A stretch of 64,000 nt of DNA. It comes from Chitinophagales bacterium (GTDB taxonomy: Bacteria > Bacteroidota > Bacteroidia > Chitinophagales > Chitinophagaceae). Position 1 is the stretch's first letter, and every line of letters starts with the position of its first letter. Location: contig JACJXP010000006.1 of the NCBI GenBank assembly GCA_020636575.1, positions 56,911-120,910 on the forward strand. Reading direction: 5' to 3'. Shown here piece after piece: positions 1 to 7,898 of this stretch. Below the pieces are notes generated by a model, which did not search any database, was not told where the DNA came from, and worked only from the letters and a program-made list of their open reading frames with translations. The position numbers were made by a program, and so were the translations under genes.

Positions 1-1
1 G

Positions 2-409
2 TTAAAAGAAAAAGTAGCTGAACTATTACAGAAAGTAGATCTTTCACCCGATCATTATAACCGTTATCCTCATGAATTTTCAGGGGGGCAACGACAGCGG
101 ATAGTGATTGCCCGTTCCCTGGCTTTGAATCCCTCATTCATCGTTTGCGATGAATCCGTTTCTGCACTGGATGTAAGTGTACAGGCACAGGTACTGAACC
201 TGTTGAATGATCTGAAAAAAGAGTTTGGTTTTACAGTGATCTTTATCTCTCATGACCTGTCGGTGATCCGCTATATCAGTGATCGTATCATGGTGATGAG
301 CAACGGGGAAATTGTAGAAACAGGAAAAGCAGAAGATATTTACCAACATCCCTCTTCCGATTATACCAGGCAGCTGATTGCCTCTGTACCAAAAGGCTAT
401 GTAGCCTGA
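2..409 (+). CDS. Peptide ABC transporter ATP-binding protein, C-terminal part (5' end outside window)
   Basis: The reading frame is open from base 2, so the gene begins before the window. The visible 135 residues hold the ABC signature (FSGGQRQR), Walker B with D-loop (CDESVSALD) and the switch histidine (ISHDLSV), so this is the C-terminal half of a nucleotide-binding domain. The pattern around DESVSALDVSVQAQ and the ending DYTRQLIASVP match the dipeptide/oligopeptide importer ATPases (DppD/DppF, OppD/OppF, or the fused YejF type). There is no long oligo_HPY tail after the domain, which would fit the second ABC domain of a fused protein. Walker B has DES where DEP is usual. The subfamily is inferred; the ATPase call is certain. 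Confidence 0.9.
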   Translation, partial: LKEKVAELLQKVDLSPDHYNRYPHEFSGGQRQRIVIARSLALNPSFIVCDESVSALDVSVQAQVLNLLNDLKKEFGFTVIFISHDLSVIRYISDRIMVMSNGEIVETGKAEDIYQHPSSDYTRQLIASVPKGYVA

Positions 410-515
410 TAGATATTACAACTTGAAAATCATTCATTTAGAATATAGATTTTTTAGGTGATCTTCTTTGGGAAAGAATGTGCACAAGAACTAAGTAAAC
501 AGCCTGAAAAAAATG

Positions 516-523
516 TACCTTTG
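516..523 (+). promoter_or_regulatory. TAnnTTTG -7 promoter box upstream of queA
   Basis: TACCTTTG matches the Bacteroidota sigma-ABfr -7 consensus TAnnTTTG. No clean -33 TTTG lies at the usual distance. Transcription would begin near 529, at the start of the palindrome, leaving an untranslated leader of about 125 bases before the queA ATG. Confidence 0.5.
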
Positions 524-528
524 CCCGC

Positions 529-625
529 CTGTAAAAGGACTTTTACAGCATTAGTCGTATCTGACCAAACCCGGCGCCGTAAGGCCGGTTAGGATCACCA
601 CCCCGGCTTCACCCGGTTTGTGTCA
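529..625 (+). promoter_or_regulatory. Structured 5' leader of queA (palindrome plus closed GC-rich domain)
   Basis: The leader starts with a perfect 9-bp inverted repeat (CTGTAAAAG 529-537, CTTTTACAG 540-548). A GC-rich domain follows, closed by CAAACC 566-571 pairing with GGTTTG 615-620, extended by TGAC 562-565 with GTCA 622-625 across one bulged T. Inside, CCGGC 571-575 can pair with GCCGG 584-588, and a further CCGG at 603-606 could form a pseudoknot. Because queA acts in queuosine synthesis, a preQ1- or SAM-responsive element is conceivable, but I do not recognise the fold as a known riboswitch. Confidence 0.4.
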
Positions 626-655
626 TGAGACTTAATATAAAACACTTATTAACTC

Positions 656-1705
656 ATGAAGCTTTCACAATTCCGTTTCGACCTTCCCCTAAACCTTATT
701 GCTCAAAATCCGGCCAAAAGAAGAGAAGATGCCCGTATGATGGTAGTGCATCGCCACACCGGTGAAATTGAGAACAAACATTTCCGGGACATCATCGATT
801 ATTTTGACGATAAGGATTGTTTTGTAGTGAACAATACCAAAGTTTTCCCTGCCCGTATGTACGGACGAAAAGAGAAAACCGGTGCCAAGATCGAAGTGTT
901 TCTTTTAAGAGAACTCAACAAACCCAACCGCCTGTGGGATGTGATCGTTGATCCTGCCCGTAAGATCCGTGTGGGCAATAAATTATACTTCGGTGAACAG
1001 GAGGACCTGGTGGCGGAAGTAATTGATAATACAACCAGCCGTGGCCGTACTATCCGTTTTTTGTGGGAAGGCACTGAAGAAGAATTCAGGGCAGTTTTGG
1101 AAAGATTAGGTGAAACTCCTCTACCGAAATACATTAAACGTAAACCGGACGAAGAAGATAAAGAAAGATACCAGACTGTTTATGCCAAGCATGAAGGTGC
1201 CGTAGCCGCTCCTACTGCAGGTTTGCATTTCAGCCGGGAACTCATTAAAAGATTAGAGATAAAAGGTATCCGTTTTGCAGAAGTTACTCTCCACACAGGC
1301 CTTGGCACTTTCCGCCCGATCGAAGTGGAAGATCTCAGCAAGCATAAAATGGATGCCGAGTATTATCATATTGATGATACCGCCTGCAAGGTTGTTAACA
1401 GGGCCAAAGAATATGGCCATCGTATCTGTTCCGTTGGAACTACAACCATGAGGGCTTTAGAGTCTTCCTTCACTGCACAAAAATTATTGAAACCTTCTGA
1501 GGGCTGGACCAATATGTTTATCCATCCGCCTTATGAGTTCAGTATTGCAGACTCACTGGTTACCAATTTTCATTTACCCAAAACCAGCCTGCTGATCATG
1601 ACCTGTGCATTTGCGGGTTATGAATTAGCGATGGAAGCTTATAAAAAAGCCATCAAGGACAAATATCGTTTCTTTAGTTATGGAGATGCATTACTGATCA
1701 TCTAA
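656..1705 (+). CDS. queA: S-adenosylmethionine:tRNA ribosyltransferase-isomerase
   Basis: QueA transfers and isomerises the ribosyl moiety of SAM onto preQ1 in the wobble position of GUN-anticodon tRNAs, giving epoxyqueuosine in the cytoplasm. The 349-residue protein is full length for the family and carries its hallmarks: the N-terminal FDLPLNLIAQNPAKRREDARM block, the FVVNNTKVFPARMYGRK segment, the central AAPTAGLHFS and HTGLGTFRPI motifs, VGTTTMRALES, and a C-terminal TNFHLPKTSLLIM. The ATG at 656 gives the expected N-terminus. It stands alone behind an unusual structured leader and ends at a strong terminator shared with the convergent DUF3570 gene. Confidence 0.97.
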   Translation: MKLSQFRFDLPLNLIAQNPAKRREDARMMVVHRHTGEIENKHFRDIIDYFDDKDCFVVNNTKVFPARMYGRKEKTGAKIEVFLLRELNKPNRLWDVIVDPARKIRVGNKLYFGEQEDLVAEVIDNTTSRGRTIRFLWEGTEEEFRAVLERLGETPLPKYIKRKPDEEDKERYQTVYAKHEGAVAAPTAGLHFSRELIKRLEIKGIRFAEVTLHTGLGTFRPIEVEDLSKHKMDAEYYHIDDTACKVVNRAKEYGHRICSVGTTTMRALESSFTAQKLLKPSEGWTNMFIHPPYEFSIADSLVTNFHLPKTSLLIMTCAFAGYELAMEAYKKAIKDKYRFFSYGDALLII

Positions 1706-1727
1706 AATGATCGTAGAAATAAATTGA

Positions 1728-1757
1728 AAGCCCTGAATTGATCAGGGCTTTTTTTTA
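1728..1757 (+). terminator. Rho-independent terminator after queA
   Basis: AAGCCCTGA (1728-1736), a five-base loop, then TCAGGGCTT (1742-1750), followed by a run of T. The hairpin overlaps the stop region of the convergent DUF3570 gene and may also slow transcription from that side. Confidence 0.9.
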
Positions 1758-2969
1758 TTTGAACTTCAGGTGAAGTGAAACAATATCAGAATTCATTCCC
1801 GTTGTTCTCGTATAATGTCCATACCGGAGTTCCAGTGTATTCAATCGCTGTATTCCAAAAACACCTTTGGGTGGAGTGATCTTGAACCCGGCGCCATAAA
1901 AATTACTGTTGAACTTGGACAGATCGTAATTACTGGTATAAAACTCATCCGTTAGTTTGTGATTTCTATACGGCATAAAATAATCAGCCGCTGTTTGAGT
2001 ATAATACCGGTAAAAAGGAGATACAGACAAAAATGGATTGATCTTTATAGGTGTCTCCAGGTTTACAGTATGTGCTTTAACTCCCCAATCATCTGTATAG
2101 TAACGATAGAATCCCCGAAGAATGACCCTGTCACCAAGGAAATAACTTGCTCTGAATCCCAATGGTATTTTTATTCTTTGATCAGGAAGCTTTTCAATGT
2201 TTACCGAGTTATCCAGGAAATATACCCTGTGAAAAGGCAAGCCCAGGTATCCCTGCTGATAAACCAGGTCGGCAATAAACATGACCTGTAGCCGCTGATT
2301 AATGATCTGGGAATAAGACAGTGATCCGCTATATGAGTTCCTGTTTTTTGTTGGGTAATGTTCTCCTTCGTCATCACCATTTCCACCTCCACCTCCGCCG
2401 GGTCTTAACTCAACGGGTAAAATATATTTTAGCCTGTCCAGGTATACCTGTCCTTTTGCAGTAAATTCTCCGTTCCTGTTTGCTGTTTTCTTTGAAAAAT
2501 TCAGGCCTAACCCTGCTGATTGATAATCAAACTCTGTTGAGAAAGATAACCCTGCTCCAAAGGTCGTCCCTTTTTTCTCATCTTCTACTGACCAGTTGAG
2601 AGATGGATATATCCGTGTATCAGCGTGGGATGCTGAAGAAATAGTCTGCGGGTTGATCTGATCTGAAGAAGCAGAAGTATAATGATCAACACCTACTTCA
2701 ATATCAAAACTGTGCTTCCTGGATCTTTTGTCCCATTTTATAAACCGGACATCAATAGAATTGGACAGATCGGTCAGCTTTTCTGATCCGATACCACCGG
2801 TCACTGCGGCATTATCACCATCCTGCCGGTAATAACTCGATACAAGATTAGCCTCTTCAAAACTGAGTTTCCTGCTTTTATATGAACTGCTGTCTTTTGA
2901 AGGGGTTTGAGCAAAGGATGCAAACAGGCTTAATAATATTCCTGTTACGGACAAACAAATTCTTCTCAT
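1755..2969 (-). CDS. DUF3570-family outer-membrane beta-barrel protein
   Basis: A 404-residue exported protein with a signal peptide ending near SFAQ. The rest alternates polar and aromatic residues as in a transmembrane beta-barrel and ends in LHLKFK, a typical barrel-closing strand. A polyglycine stretch (about residues 190-196) followed by acidic residues probably forms a loop. It resembles the DUF3570 family, whose function is not established. It is the last gene of a four-gene operon, 23 bases after the DUF4266 lipoprotein, behind ApbE and a thioredoxin-like protein. This family grouping recurs in other bacteria as far as I recall, so a shared redox or metal-related envelope role is inferred. 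Confidence 0.8.
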   Translation of the reverse strand: MRRICLSVTGILLSLFASFAQTPSKDSSSYKSRKLSFEEANLVSSYYRQDGDNAAVTGGIGSEKLTDLSNSIDVRFIKWDKRSRKHSFDIEVGVDHYTSASSDQINPQTISSASHADTRIYPSLNWSVEDEKKGTTFGAGLSFSTEFDYQSAGLGLNFSKKTANRNGEFTAKGQVYLDRLKYILPVELRPGGGGGGNGDDEGEHYPTKNRNSYSGSLSYSQIINQRLQVMFIADLVYQQGYLGLPFHRVYFLDNSVNIEKLPDQRIKIPLGFRASYFLGDRVILRGFYRYYTDDWGVKAHTVNLETPIKINPFLSVSPFYRYYTQTAADYFMPYRNHKLTDEFYTSNYDLSKFNSNFYGAGFKITPPKGVFGIQRLNTLELRYGHYTRTTGMNSDIVSLHLKFK

Positions 2970-2992
2970 GATGCTGATTTAGTTTTGATAAA

Positions 2993-3226
2993 TTAATTAC
3001 AACCACAGCCGCCACCGGTCTTGCCGCCATTGGCGCCTGATGCACCTTCCCTGTAGGTCTGAAAACTCATTTCAGTCTTTTCTACTTTTTTAGCGCCCAG
3101 TACCATTTCACTGTCATTCAGCATGCTTTTTTGATACTCTTTAACGGGGGTGCAGGAAAATAAGACCAGCATCAATGTGAGAGGGAAACTGCTGAGAAAA
3201 ATTCCCGGGATCTTGTTTTTCTTCAT
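2993..3226 (-). CDS. DUF4266-family mini-lipoprotein with C-terminal GGGCGCN
   Basis: A 77-residue protein with a lipoprotein signal (hydrophobic stretch ending VLFSC, lipidated Cys at about residue 25). The mature part has the NDSEMVLGAKKVEK region and a Gly-rich tail, REGASGANGGKTGGGCGCN, with two cysteines next to the end. This matches DUF4266. Its ATG overlaps the ApbE stop codon (ATGA), so the two are probably translationally coupled. The SGA tripeptide in the tail resembles part of the S/T-G-A-T site flavinylated by ApbE, though the acceptor Thr position is Asn here; whether the tail is modified is unknown. Confidence 0.8.
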   Translation of the reverse strand: MKKNKIPGIFLSSFPLTLMLVLFSCTPVKEYQKSMLNDSEMVLGAKKVEKTEMSFQTYREGASGANGGKTGGGCGCN

Positions 3227-4185
3227 TTCAGATTTATGTTTTTGGATGTGTGTATATGATCGTTGTCATCAATAATGATACATTCCAGTCCATTGACCTG
3301 GTTTACCATATCCAGGCCTGCTTTTATGCCCATGATCATGACTGGAGTGGCCATAGCATCAGCTATTTCAGCATTCAGGCTGATGATGGTCACACTTTTT
3401 ATTCCTGTAACAGGCAAACCTGTTTTGGGATCAATGGTGTGAGAATACCTTTTCCCATCGATCATTATATATTTTTCATAATTACCCGATGTGGCGACAG
3501 CCAGGTCAGTAATATCCAGGTATGAAAAAGGATGCCTGGCAGCATCCGGGTCTGCAATACCGATTGTCCACTCCTTGCCACCGGGTTGTTTGCCCCAGGC
3601 AGTAAGATCGCCTGCAGCATTCACAACTCCGCATTTTATCCCTTTTGATTGTAATAATGATTTTGCTTTCTCAGCTGCATACCCCTTACCAATACCACCA
3701 AACCCGATCCGCATACCTTTCATTTTAAGAAAAACGGTGCACTCTTTTGCATTCAATTCTATGTTCTTGTAATTGATGAGATGAACAGATTTTTTAGCCA
3801 AAGCAGGATCAGGAAGTTCTTTCATAGATAAGTTAAAATTCCAAAGGTTCTTATCAACAGATCCATAAGTTATATCAAAAGCACCTTGTGTAACATGCGA
3901 AATACGTATGGACCTTTCAATCAACTCATATACTTCCTTACTTACTTTAACGGGTGCAATACCCGCATATTGATTGATCTTCGCTGTTTCGCTTTCTTCA
4001 TTGAATGTGGTAAGAAGGGCCTCGATCCGTTTTATTTCACTGATCGCTTCGTCAATCAAAGCCATTGCAATTTCTTCATCCGGATGCAGTACTGTAAGTT
4101 CAAAACGGTTACCCATCAGCTTCACTACCTTACGGTGTATTTCAACTGTGGGTATTTCTAAAATGTCACTTGCTGTTGCCGGCAT
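3223..4185 (-). CDS. apbE: ApbE-type FAD:protein FMN transferase (no obvious export signal)
   Basis: ApbE enzymes cleave FAD and attach FMN covalently to Thr/Ser of extracytoplasmic electron-transfer proteins, using Mg2+. The 320-residue sequence carries the family motifs in order: GNRFELTVL, the FDITYGSVDKNLWNF region, IGFGGIGKGYAAEKA, VNAAGDLTAWG, YSHTIDPKTGLPV and the metal-site region ADAMATPVM. Unusually, no signal peptide or lipobox is visible; the N-terminus (MPATASDILEIPTVE) is soluble-looking. The ORF overlaps the thioredoxin gene upstream by 20 bases and the DUF4266 gene downstream by 4. No flavinylation substrate of the usual FMN-binding-domain type is encoded in the window. Confidence 0.88.
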   Translation of the reverse strand: MPATASDILEIPTVEIHRKVVKLMGNRFELTVLHPDEEIAMALIDEAISEIKRIEALLTTFNEESETAKINQYAGIAPVKVSKEVYELIERSIRISHVTQGAFDITYGSVDKNLWNFNLSMKELPDPALAKKSVHLINYKNIELNAKECTVFLKMKGMRIGFGGIGKGYAAEKAKSLLQSKGIKCGVVNAAGDLTAWGKQPGGKEWTIGIADPDAARHPFSYLDITDLAVATSGNYEKYIMIDGKRYSHTIDPKTGLPVTGIKSVTIISLNAEIADAMATPVMIMGIKAGLDMVNQVNGLECIIIDDNDHIHTSKNINLK

Positions 4186-4612
4186 GAATAGTGTTTTTCA
4201 ATTCAGCGATAAATCCTTCTGGGTCCTGGCCAGGAAAGCCTATCCATTTTTTAATTGTATTCCCTTTTTCATCAAGAAGAAGTGTGCAGGGGAAAGATCC
4301 GTCTGAATTGTAAATTTCAGCCAGTGCATTATTTTTCTCCTGTTGTTCTTTGGATGGCTTGTTTTTTTTAAGACGGGGAAAATCCGCATTTACCAGGATA
4401 AGTTCTTTATTGGCAAGATCAGTAAAGCTATTGTTCTCAAATATTTCTTTTCGCATTCTTATACAAGGAACACACCAGTCGGAGCCTGAAAAATTAAGAA
4501 GAATCAGTTTATGCTCCTTCGCAGCTTTTTCTTTTGCCCTATCAAAATCATTTTCCCAGTTATCAAGATTAAATAGCAGAAGTACAGCGAGTAGAATCGA
4601 AAAATAACGCAT
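4166..4612 (-). CDS. Exported thioredoxin-fold protein (WCVPC)
   Basis: A 148-residue protein with a short N-terminal hydrophobic segment (residues 3-14) serving as signal or anchor, then a thioredoxin_7-like domain. The redox motif is WCVPC in the context NFSGSDWCVPCIRMR, and the conserved cis-Pro loop is GSFPCTLLLDEKG. It should act as a disulfide reductase or oxidase in the periplasm. It is the first gene of the ApbE/DUF4266/DUF3570 operon, and its 3' end overlaps apbE by 20 bases. The two C-terminal cysteines of the DUF4266 lipoprotein are an obvious candidate substrate, but that is inference. Confidence 0.82.
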   Translation of the reverse strand: MRYFSILLAVLLLFNLDNWENDFDRAKEKAAKEHKLILLNFSGSDWCVPCIRMRKEIFENNSFTDLANKELILVNADFPRLKKNKPSKEQQEKNNALAEIYNSDGSFPCTLLLDEKGNTIKKWIGFPGQDPEGFIAELKNTIHAGNSK

Positions 4613-4743
4613 GAAGATAATTTGCTCTTAAATCTAACGTCAAAGATTTCGGAAAAGTATGATATTCGTCATATTAACAAATTATTATATGAGCTAATAG
4701 ACGCATTGAAAGCCATGCTCTCATTTGTTCTATAACTATCCGC

Positions 4744-6063
4744 TTACAAATTAAACATACCCTTATTCAGCTGCTGTAATATCTGTTTTTTATATTCAGC
4801 AGGTATAAGTAATGATATATTGTGGGGACTGCCGCCATAACTTACCATCCTTACCGGTACATTCATAATAGAACCAAATAACTTTTTTATTATGGATTCT
4901 GTTCTTGATATTTCATTTCCCACTACGGAAATAATGGTTTGGTCTTTATCTACCTCAACTGTTCCAAATGGTTCCAGTTCCTTTAATATATCATTCAGCG
5001 ATGCATCTGTATCGATCGTTAAGGATACTGCCACCTCTGATGTAGTGATCATATCAATAGGTGTACGGTATTTTTCAAAAACTTCGAATATTTTTCGAAG
5101 GAAACCGTAAGCCAGTAACATGCGGCTGCTTTTTACCCGGATAGCAATAATATTATCTTTTGCAGCCACTGCTTTTACACCAACACTCCCTGCTTTTTCT
5201 GTGATCAGTGTTCCTTTAGCATCGGGCTGCATGGTGTTCAATAATTTAACCGGTACTTTATACGTTTGCGCCGGCCAGATAGATGCCGGGTGCAGGATCT
5301 TTGCCCCGAAATAAGCCAACTCTGCAGCTTCATCAAAACTTAACTGTTCAACAGGTACCGTTCTATTGACTATCCGTGGATCGTTGTTATGCATGCCGTC
5401 AATATCTGTCCATATCTCGCAAACAGATGCCCCGATAGCTGCAGCAATGAGTGATGCCGTATAATCACTTCCTCCTCTTTTCAGGTTATCCACCTCTCCT
5501 CTTGCATTTTTGCAGATATAACCTTGTGTGATGAATAACTTTTTATCGCTGTTCTTTTGTAATAGCTGGGAGAGTTTCACTTTGATACTTCCGATCTGCG
5601 GTTCATCATTAGAGTCAATCGTCATGAACTCCAATGCAGGCAATAGTACATGATCGATGTTTTGCTCTTCCAGGTAACAGCTGAAAAGTTTGGTAGATAA
5701 CAATTCGCCTTGCGCCAATATATCTTTACTCAATGCCTCGCTGAAGGATATGCGAAGAATGATATTGAGAAACTCAAAATGTTCCGCAACGATCGCCTTC
5801 GCTTTTTCGGAAGCTTCCGGTTTTGTGACCAGTTGGGAGATAAAATCATGATAGTGTGTTTCTAACTGATCAATATTCTTTTTGGCGGCAGCCTTGTCGC
5901 CATGGGAAAGATGTTCACCGATCTCCACTAATGCATTGGTAGTGCCAGAAAGGGCCGACAATACAATAATCGCCGGTTCTGTTTCCTTAGTGACCATGGC
6001 AGCTATATGCTGCATACGCTCCGGGCGGCCCACACTGGTGCCGCCAAACTTCATAATTTTCAT
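4744..6063 (-). CDS. lysC: Aspartate kinase (monofunctional)
   Basis: Catalyses ATP-dependent phosphorylation of L-aspartate, the first step towards lysine, methionine and threonine. The N-terminus MKIMKFGGTSVG is the kinase signature; GGSDYTASLIAAAIGA and WTDIDGMHNNDPRIV are conserved catalytic and substrate regions. The C-terminal part (about residues 300-439) contains two ACT-like allosteric segments, including EVAVSLTID and TIISVVGNEISR. At 439 residues it is a standalone kinase, not a fusion with homoserine dehydrogenase. A TAnnTTTG box lies about 110 bases upstream. Which amino acid inhibits it cannot be told. Confidence 0.95.
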   Translation of the reverse strand: MKIMKFGGTSVGRPERMQHIAAMVTKETEPAIIVLSALSGTTNALVEIGEHLSHGDKAAAKKNIDQLETHYHDFISQLVTKPEASEKAKAIVAEHFEFLNIILRISFSEALSKDILAQGELLSTKLFSCYLEEQNIDHVLLPALEFMTIDSNDEPQIGSIKVKLSQLLQKNSDKKLFITQGYICKNARGEVDNLKRGGSDYTASLIAAAIGASVCEIWTDIDGMHNNDPRIVNRTVPVEQLSFDEAAELAYFGAKILHPASIWPAQTYKVPVKLLNTMQPDAKGTLITEKAGSVGVKAVAAKDNIIAIRVKSSRMLLAYGFLRKIFEVFEKYRTPIDMITTSEVAVSLTIDTDASLNDILKELEPFGTVEVDKDQTIISVVGNEISRTESIIKKLFGSIMNVPVRMVSYGGSPHNISLLIPAEYKKQILQQLNKGMFNL

Positions 6064-6173
6064 TGTGTGAATTATTATTTAAACACTATTGCCACCTGTT
6101 TCCGCCATGAAATATATGGCCCATTTCAACAAACAGAGGTTTTAATAGATCGAAAAATCAGCAAGCAGGTTTG

Positions 6174-6181
6174 CAAAGATA
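6174..6181 (-). promoter_or_regulatory. TAnnTTTG -7 box for aspartate kinase
   Basis: On the minus strand the sequence reads TATCTTTG, a perfect match to TAnnTTTG, about 110 bases before the lysC ATG. No clear -33 element was found. Confidence 0.4.
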
Positions 6182-6204
6182 AATGCTGAAAGGCATAAAG
6201 ATCA

Positions 6205-7287
6205 TCAGGTAAACTGAATACTGAATTTATTAGCAGTTTCCTGCAGATCGTTCACTACGGTATCCATCAGAGGAATACCATTTTTCATTCTCTCTGCTTC
6301 AAACTCTCTTTCAATATCCCCTGGTACAAGTACTTTTCCTTCACCTTCTTTGGGCCGGCAATTACGGAATCCTTTTAACCAGTCATCCATATGCTTTTTG
6401 TATTCATCGGCCGGGCGGAAGGCATCAATACGCATAGCTCCCAAAAAGTGACCTATCCCTTTTCCGGGTTGTTTTGCCGGCATCGGCACATAAGCAGGGA
6501 ATGGCGGCACCCATGGTGCATAGTTGGCGCCGCTGAGCAACCCTGAAAAAATATCTACAATGGCTCCCAATGCATACCCTTTGTGCGAACCATGATCAGC
6601 ATCACTACCTAAGGGCAATAATGCCCCACCTTTCTTCAATATAAATGGATCATTGGTTATATGCCCATCCTTATCCTGCACCCATCCATCTGGGGTCGAT
6701 TGATTTTTTCGTTGCAATATTTCCAGCTTTCCGTTTGCAGCAGTAGTGGTAGCCAAATCAGCTATAAAAGGCGGCTCTACACCAGCAGGGGAAGCTACTG
6801 CGATAGGATTTGTTCCCAGCATTTTATCAATTGAATTGGTAGGTGCCACCAAGGGACTGGCATTGGTCATGGCAACGCCGATCATATCATGTTCCAGGGC
6901 CATCATGGCATGATGGGCAGCAATACCAAAATGATTACTGTTCTGTACACTTACCCAGCCGGTGCCCGCATGTTTAGCTTTTTCAATGGCTACCTGCATA
7001 GCAAATGGCGCCACCACCAGGCCCAGGCCACTACCGCCATCAACAACAGCAGTGGACGGAGACTCATATATAACTTTTATATCAGGCTGGCTATTTACCC
7101 TGCCTGCCTCCCATAAACGAACGTAACCGCTTAGCCGGGCAACGCCGTGTGAGTCGATGCCCCGCAGATCGGCAGCAATCAAAGCCCTGGCAGCCGTGGA
7201 AGCATGTTCATCACTACAGCCTATTTTTTTGAAAATATTATTTGTGAATTGAAATAACTGGTCGTATGTAAAAATTGTTTCAGGCAT
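6205..7287 (-). CDS. Malate/L-lactate dehydrogenase-family (Ldh2/YlbC type) oxidoreductase
   Basis: A 360-residue NAD(P)-dependent 2-hydroxyacid dehydrogenase of the Ldh_2 family. Visible family blocks are ALIAADLRGIDSHGVARL near the N-terminus, VQNSNHFGIAAHHA, the MTNASPLVAPTN segment, LGTNPIAVASP and the glycine-rich HGSHKGYALG. The start at 7287 (MPETIFTYDQ) is preferred over an in-frame ATG at 7359, because the sequence between them is the terminator of the preceding ssb gene. The substrate (malate, lactate, ureidoglycolate or another hydroxyacid) cannot be decided from sequence. Confidence 0.88.
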   Translation of the reverse strand: MPETIFTYDQLFQFTNNIFKKIGCSDEHASTAARALIAADLRGIDSHGVARLSGYVRLWEAGRVNSQPDIKVIYESPSTAVVDGGSGLGLVVAPFAMQVAIEKAKHAGTGWVSVQNSNHFGIAAHHAMMALEHDMIGVAMTNASPLVAPTNSIDKMLGTNPIAVASPAGVEPPFIADLATTTAANGKLEILQRKNQSTPDGWVQDKDGHITNDPFILKKGGALLPLGSDADHGSHKGYALGAIVDIFSGLLSGANYAPWVPPFPAYVPMPAKQPGKGIGHFLGAMRIDAFRPADEYKKHMDDWLKGFRNCRPKEGEGKVLVPGDIEREFEAERMKNGIPLMDTVVNDLQETANKFSIQFT

Positions 7288-7299
7288 GGGCAAAGAAAC

Positions 7300-7332
7300 A
7301 AAATAAAAATGCCCCGTCAAGCAGGGCATTTT
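7300..7332 (-). terminator. Rho-independent terminator of ssb
   Basis: Inverted repeat AAAATGCCC (7306-7314) and GGGCATTTT (7324-7332), followed on the minus strand by TTTTTATTT. Its presence rules out the longer upstream start for the Ldh gene. Confidence 0.85.
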
Positions 7333-7361
7333 ATATTTCATCGAACTATCGGGTTGCAAAA

Positions 7362-7787
7362 TCAGAATGGCAGATCATCCACCGGTTCAGTAATATCACC
7401 GGGTGCTGGTACATTACTGCTTCCTGAAGCAACAGCATTAGAAGGCTGATATCCGCCACCTACGCTATCACCTTTTCCACCCAGCAACTGTACTTCCCTT
7501 ACACGAAGTGATAAAGATGCTCCGGGTGTGCCATCATTACGTTGAAATGACCTGGCTTCCGGTTGCCCTTCTACATAAACCTGCTTTCCTTTTGTGAGAT
7601 ATTGTGCTACAGCTGTACGATCTGTCCAGTAGGCACAATCAACCCAGGTAGTTTTTTCCTGTTGATTACCCTGGCTGTCCCTATATCTTTCAGTATGTGC
7701 AATGGTAAAATTGATAACATTTTTACCATTTACTGTGTTCACCACACAGTCTTTACCCAAGTTTCCGATTACCTGCATTTTAATCAT
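7362..7787 (-). CDS. ssb: Single-stranded DNA-binding protein
   Basis: Binds single-stranded DNA during replication, repair and recombination. The 141-residue protein has one OB-fold (about residues 1-105) with GNLGKD, VINFTIAHTERYRD, KTTWVDCAYW and YVEGQPEARSFQ, then a Gly/Ser/Pro-rich linker and the acidic tip DDLPF that recruits partner proteins. The ATG at 7787 (MIKMQVIGNLG) fits the family; a TTG nine bases further upstream is less likely. It is followed by its own terminator. It may be the main or an accessory SSB. Confidence 0.95.
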   Translation of the reverse strand: MIKMQVIGNLGKDCVVNTVNGKNVINFTIAHTERYRDSQGNQQEKTTWVDCAYWTDRTAVAQYLTKGKQVYVEGQPEARSFQRNDGTPGASLSLRVREVQLLGGKGDSVGGGYQPSNAVASGSSNVPAPGDITEPVDDLPF

Positions 7788-7898
7788 AGTGCTCAAAATT
7801 TAAGTGACGTAATAAAATATTTAGTCGGCTAAAGTAAGATTATTTAGCATTGTTAAGTGCCAATGATCTTCCATAAAAACAGAATGTGAATAATTTCT

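Noticed and set aside
529..655. Assignment of the queA leader to a known preQ1 or SAM riboswitch class
   Set aside because: I could not match the consensus cores of preQ1-I, SAM-I or SAM-II; only an unassigned structured leader is supported.
7288..7359. Upstream in-frame start adding 24 residues to the Ldh-family protein
   Set aside because: The stretch contains the ssb terminator hairpin and matches no family N-terminus.
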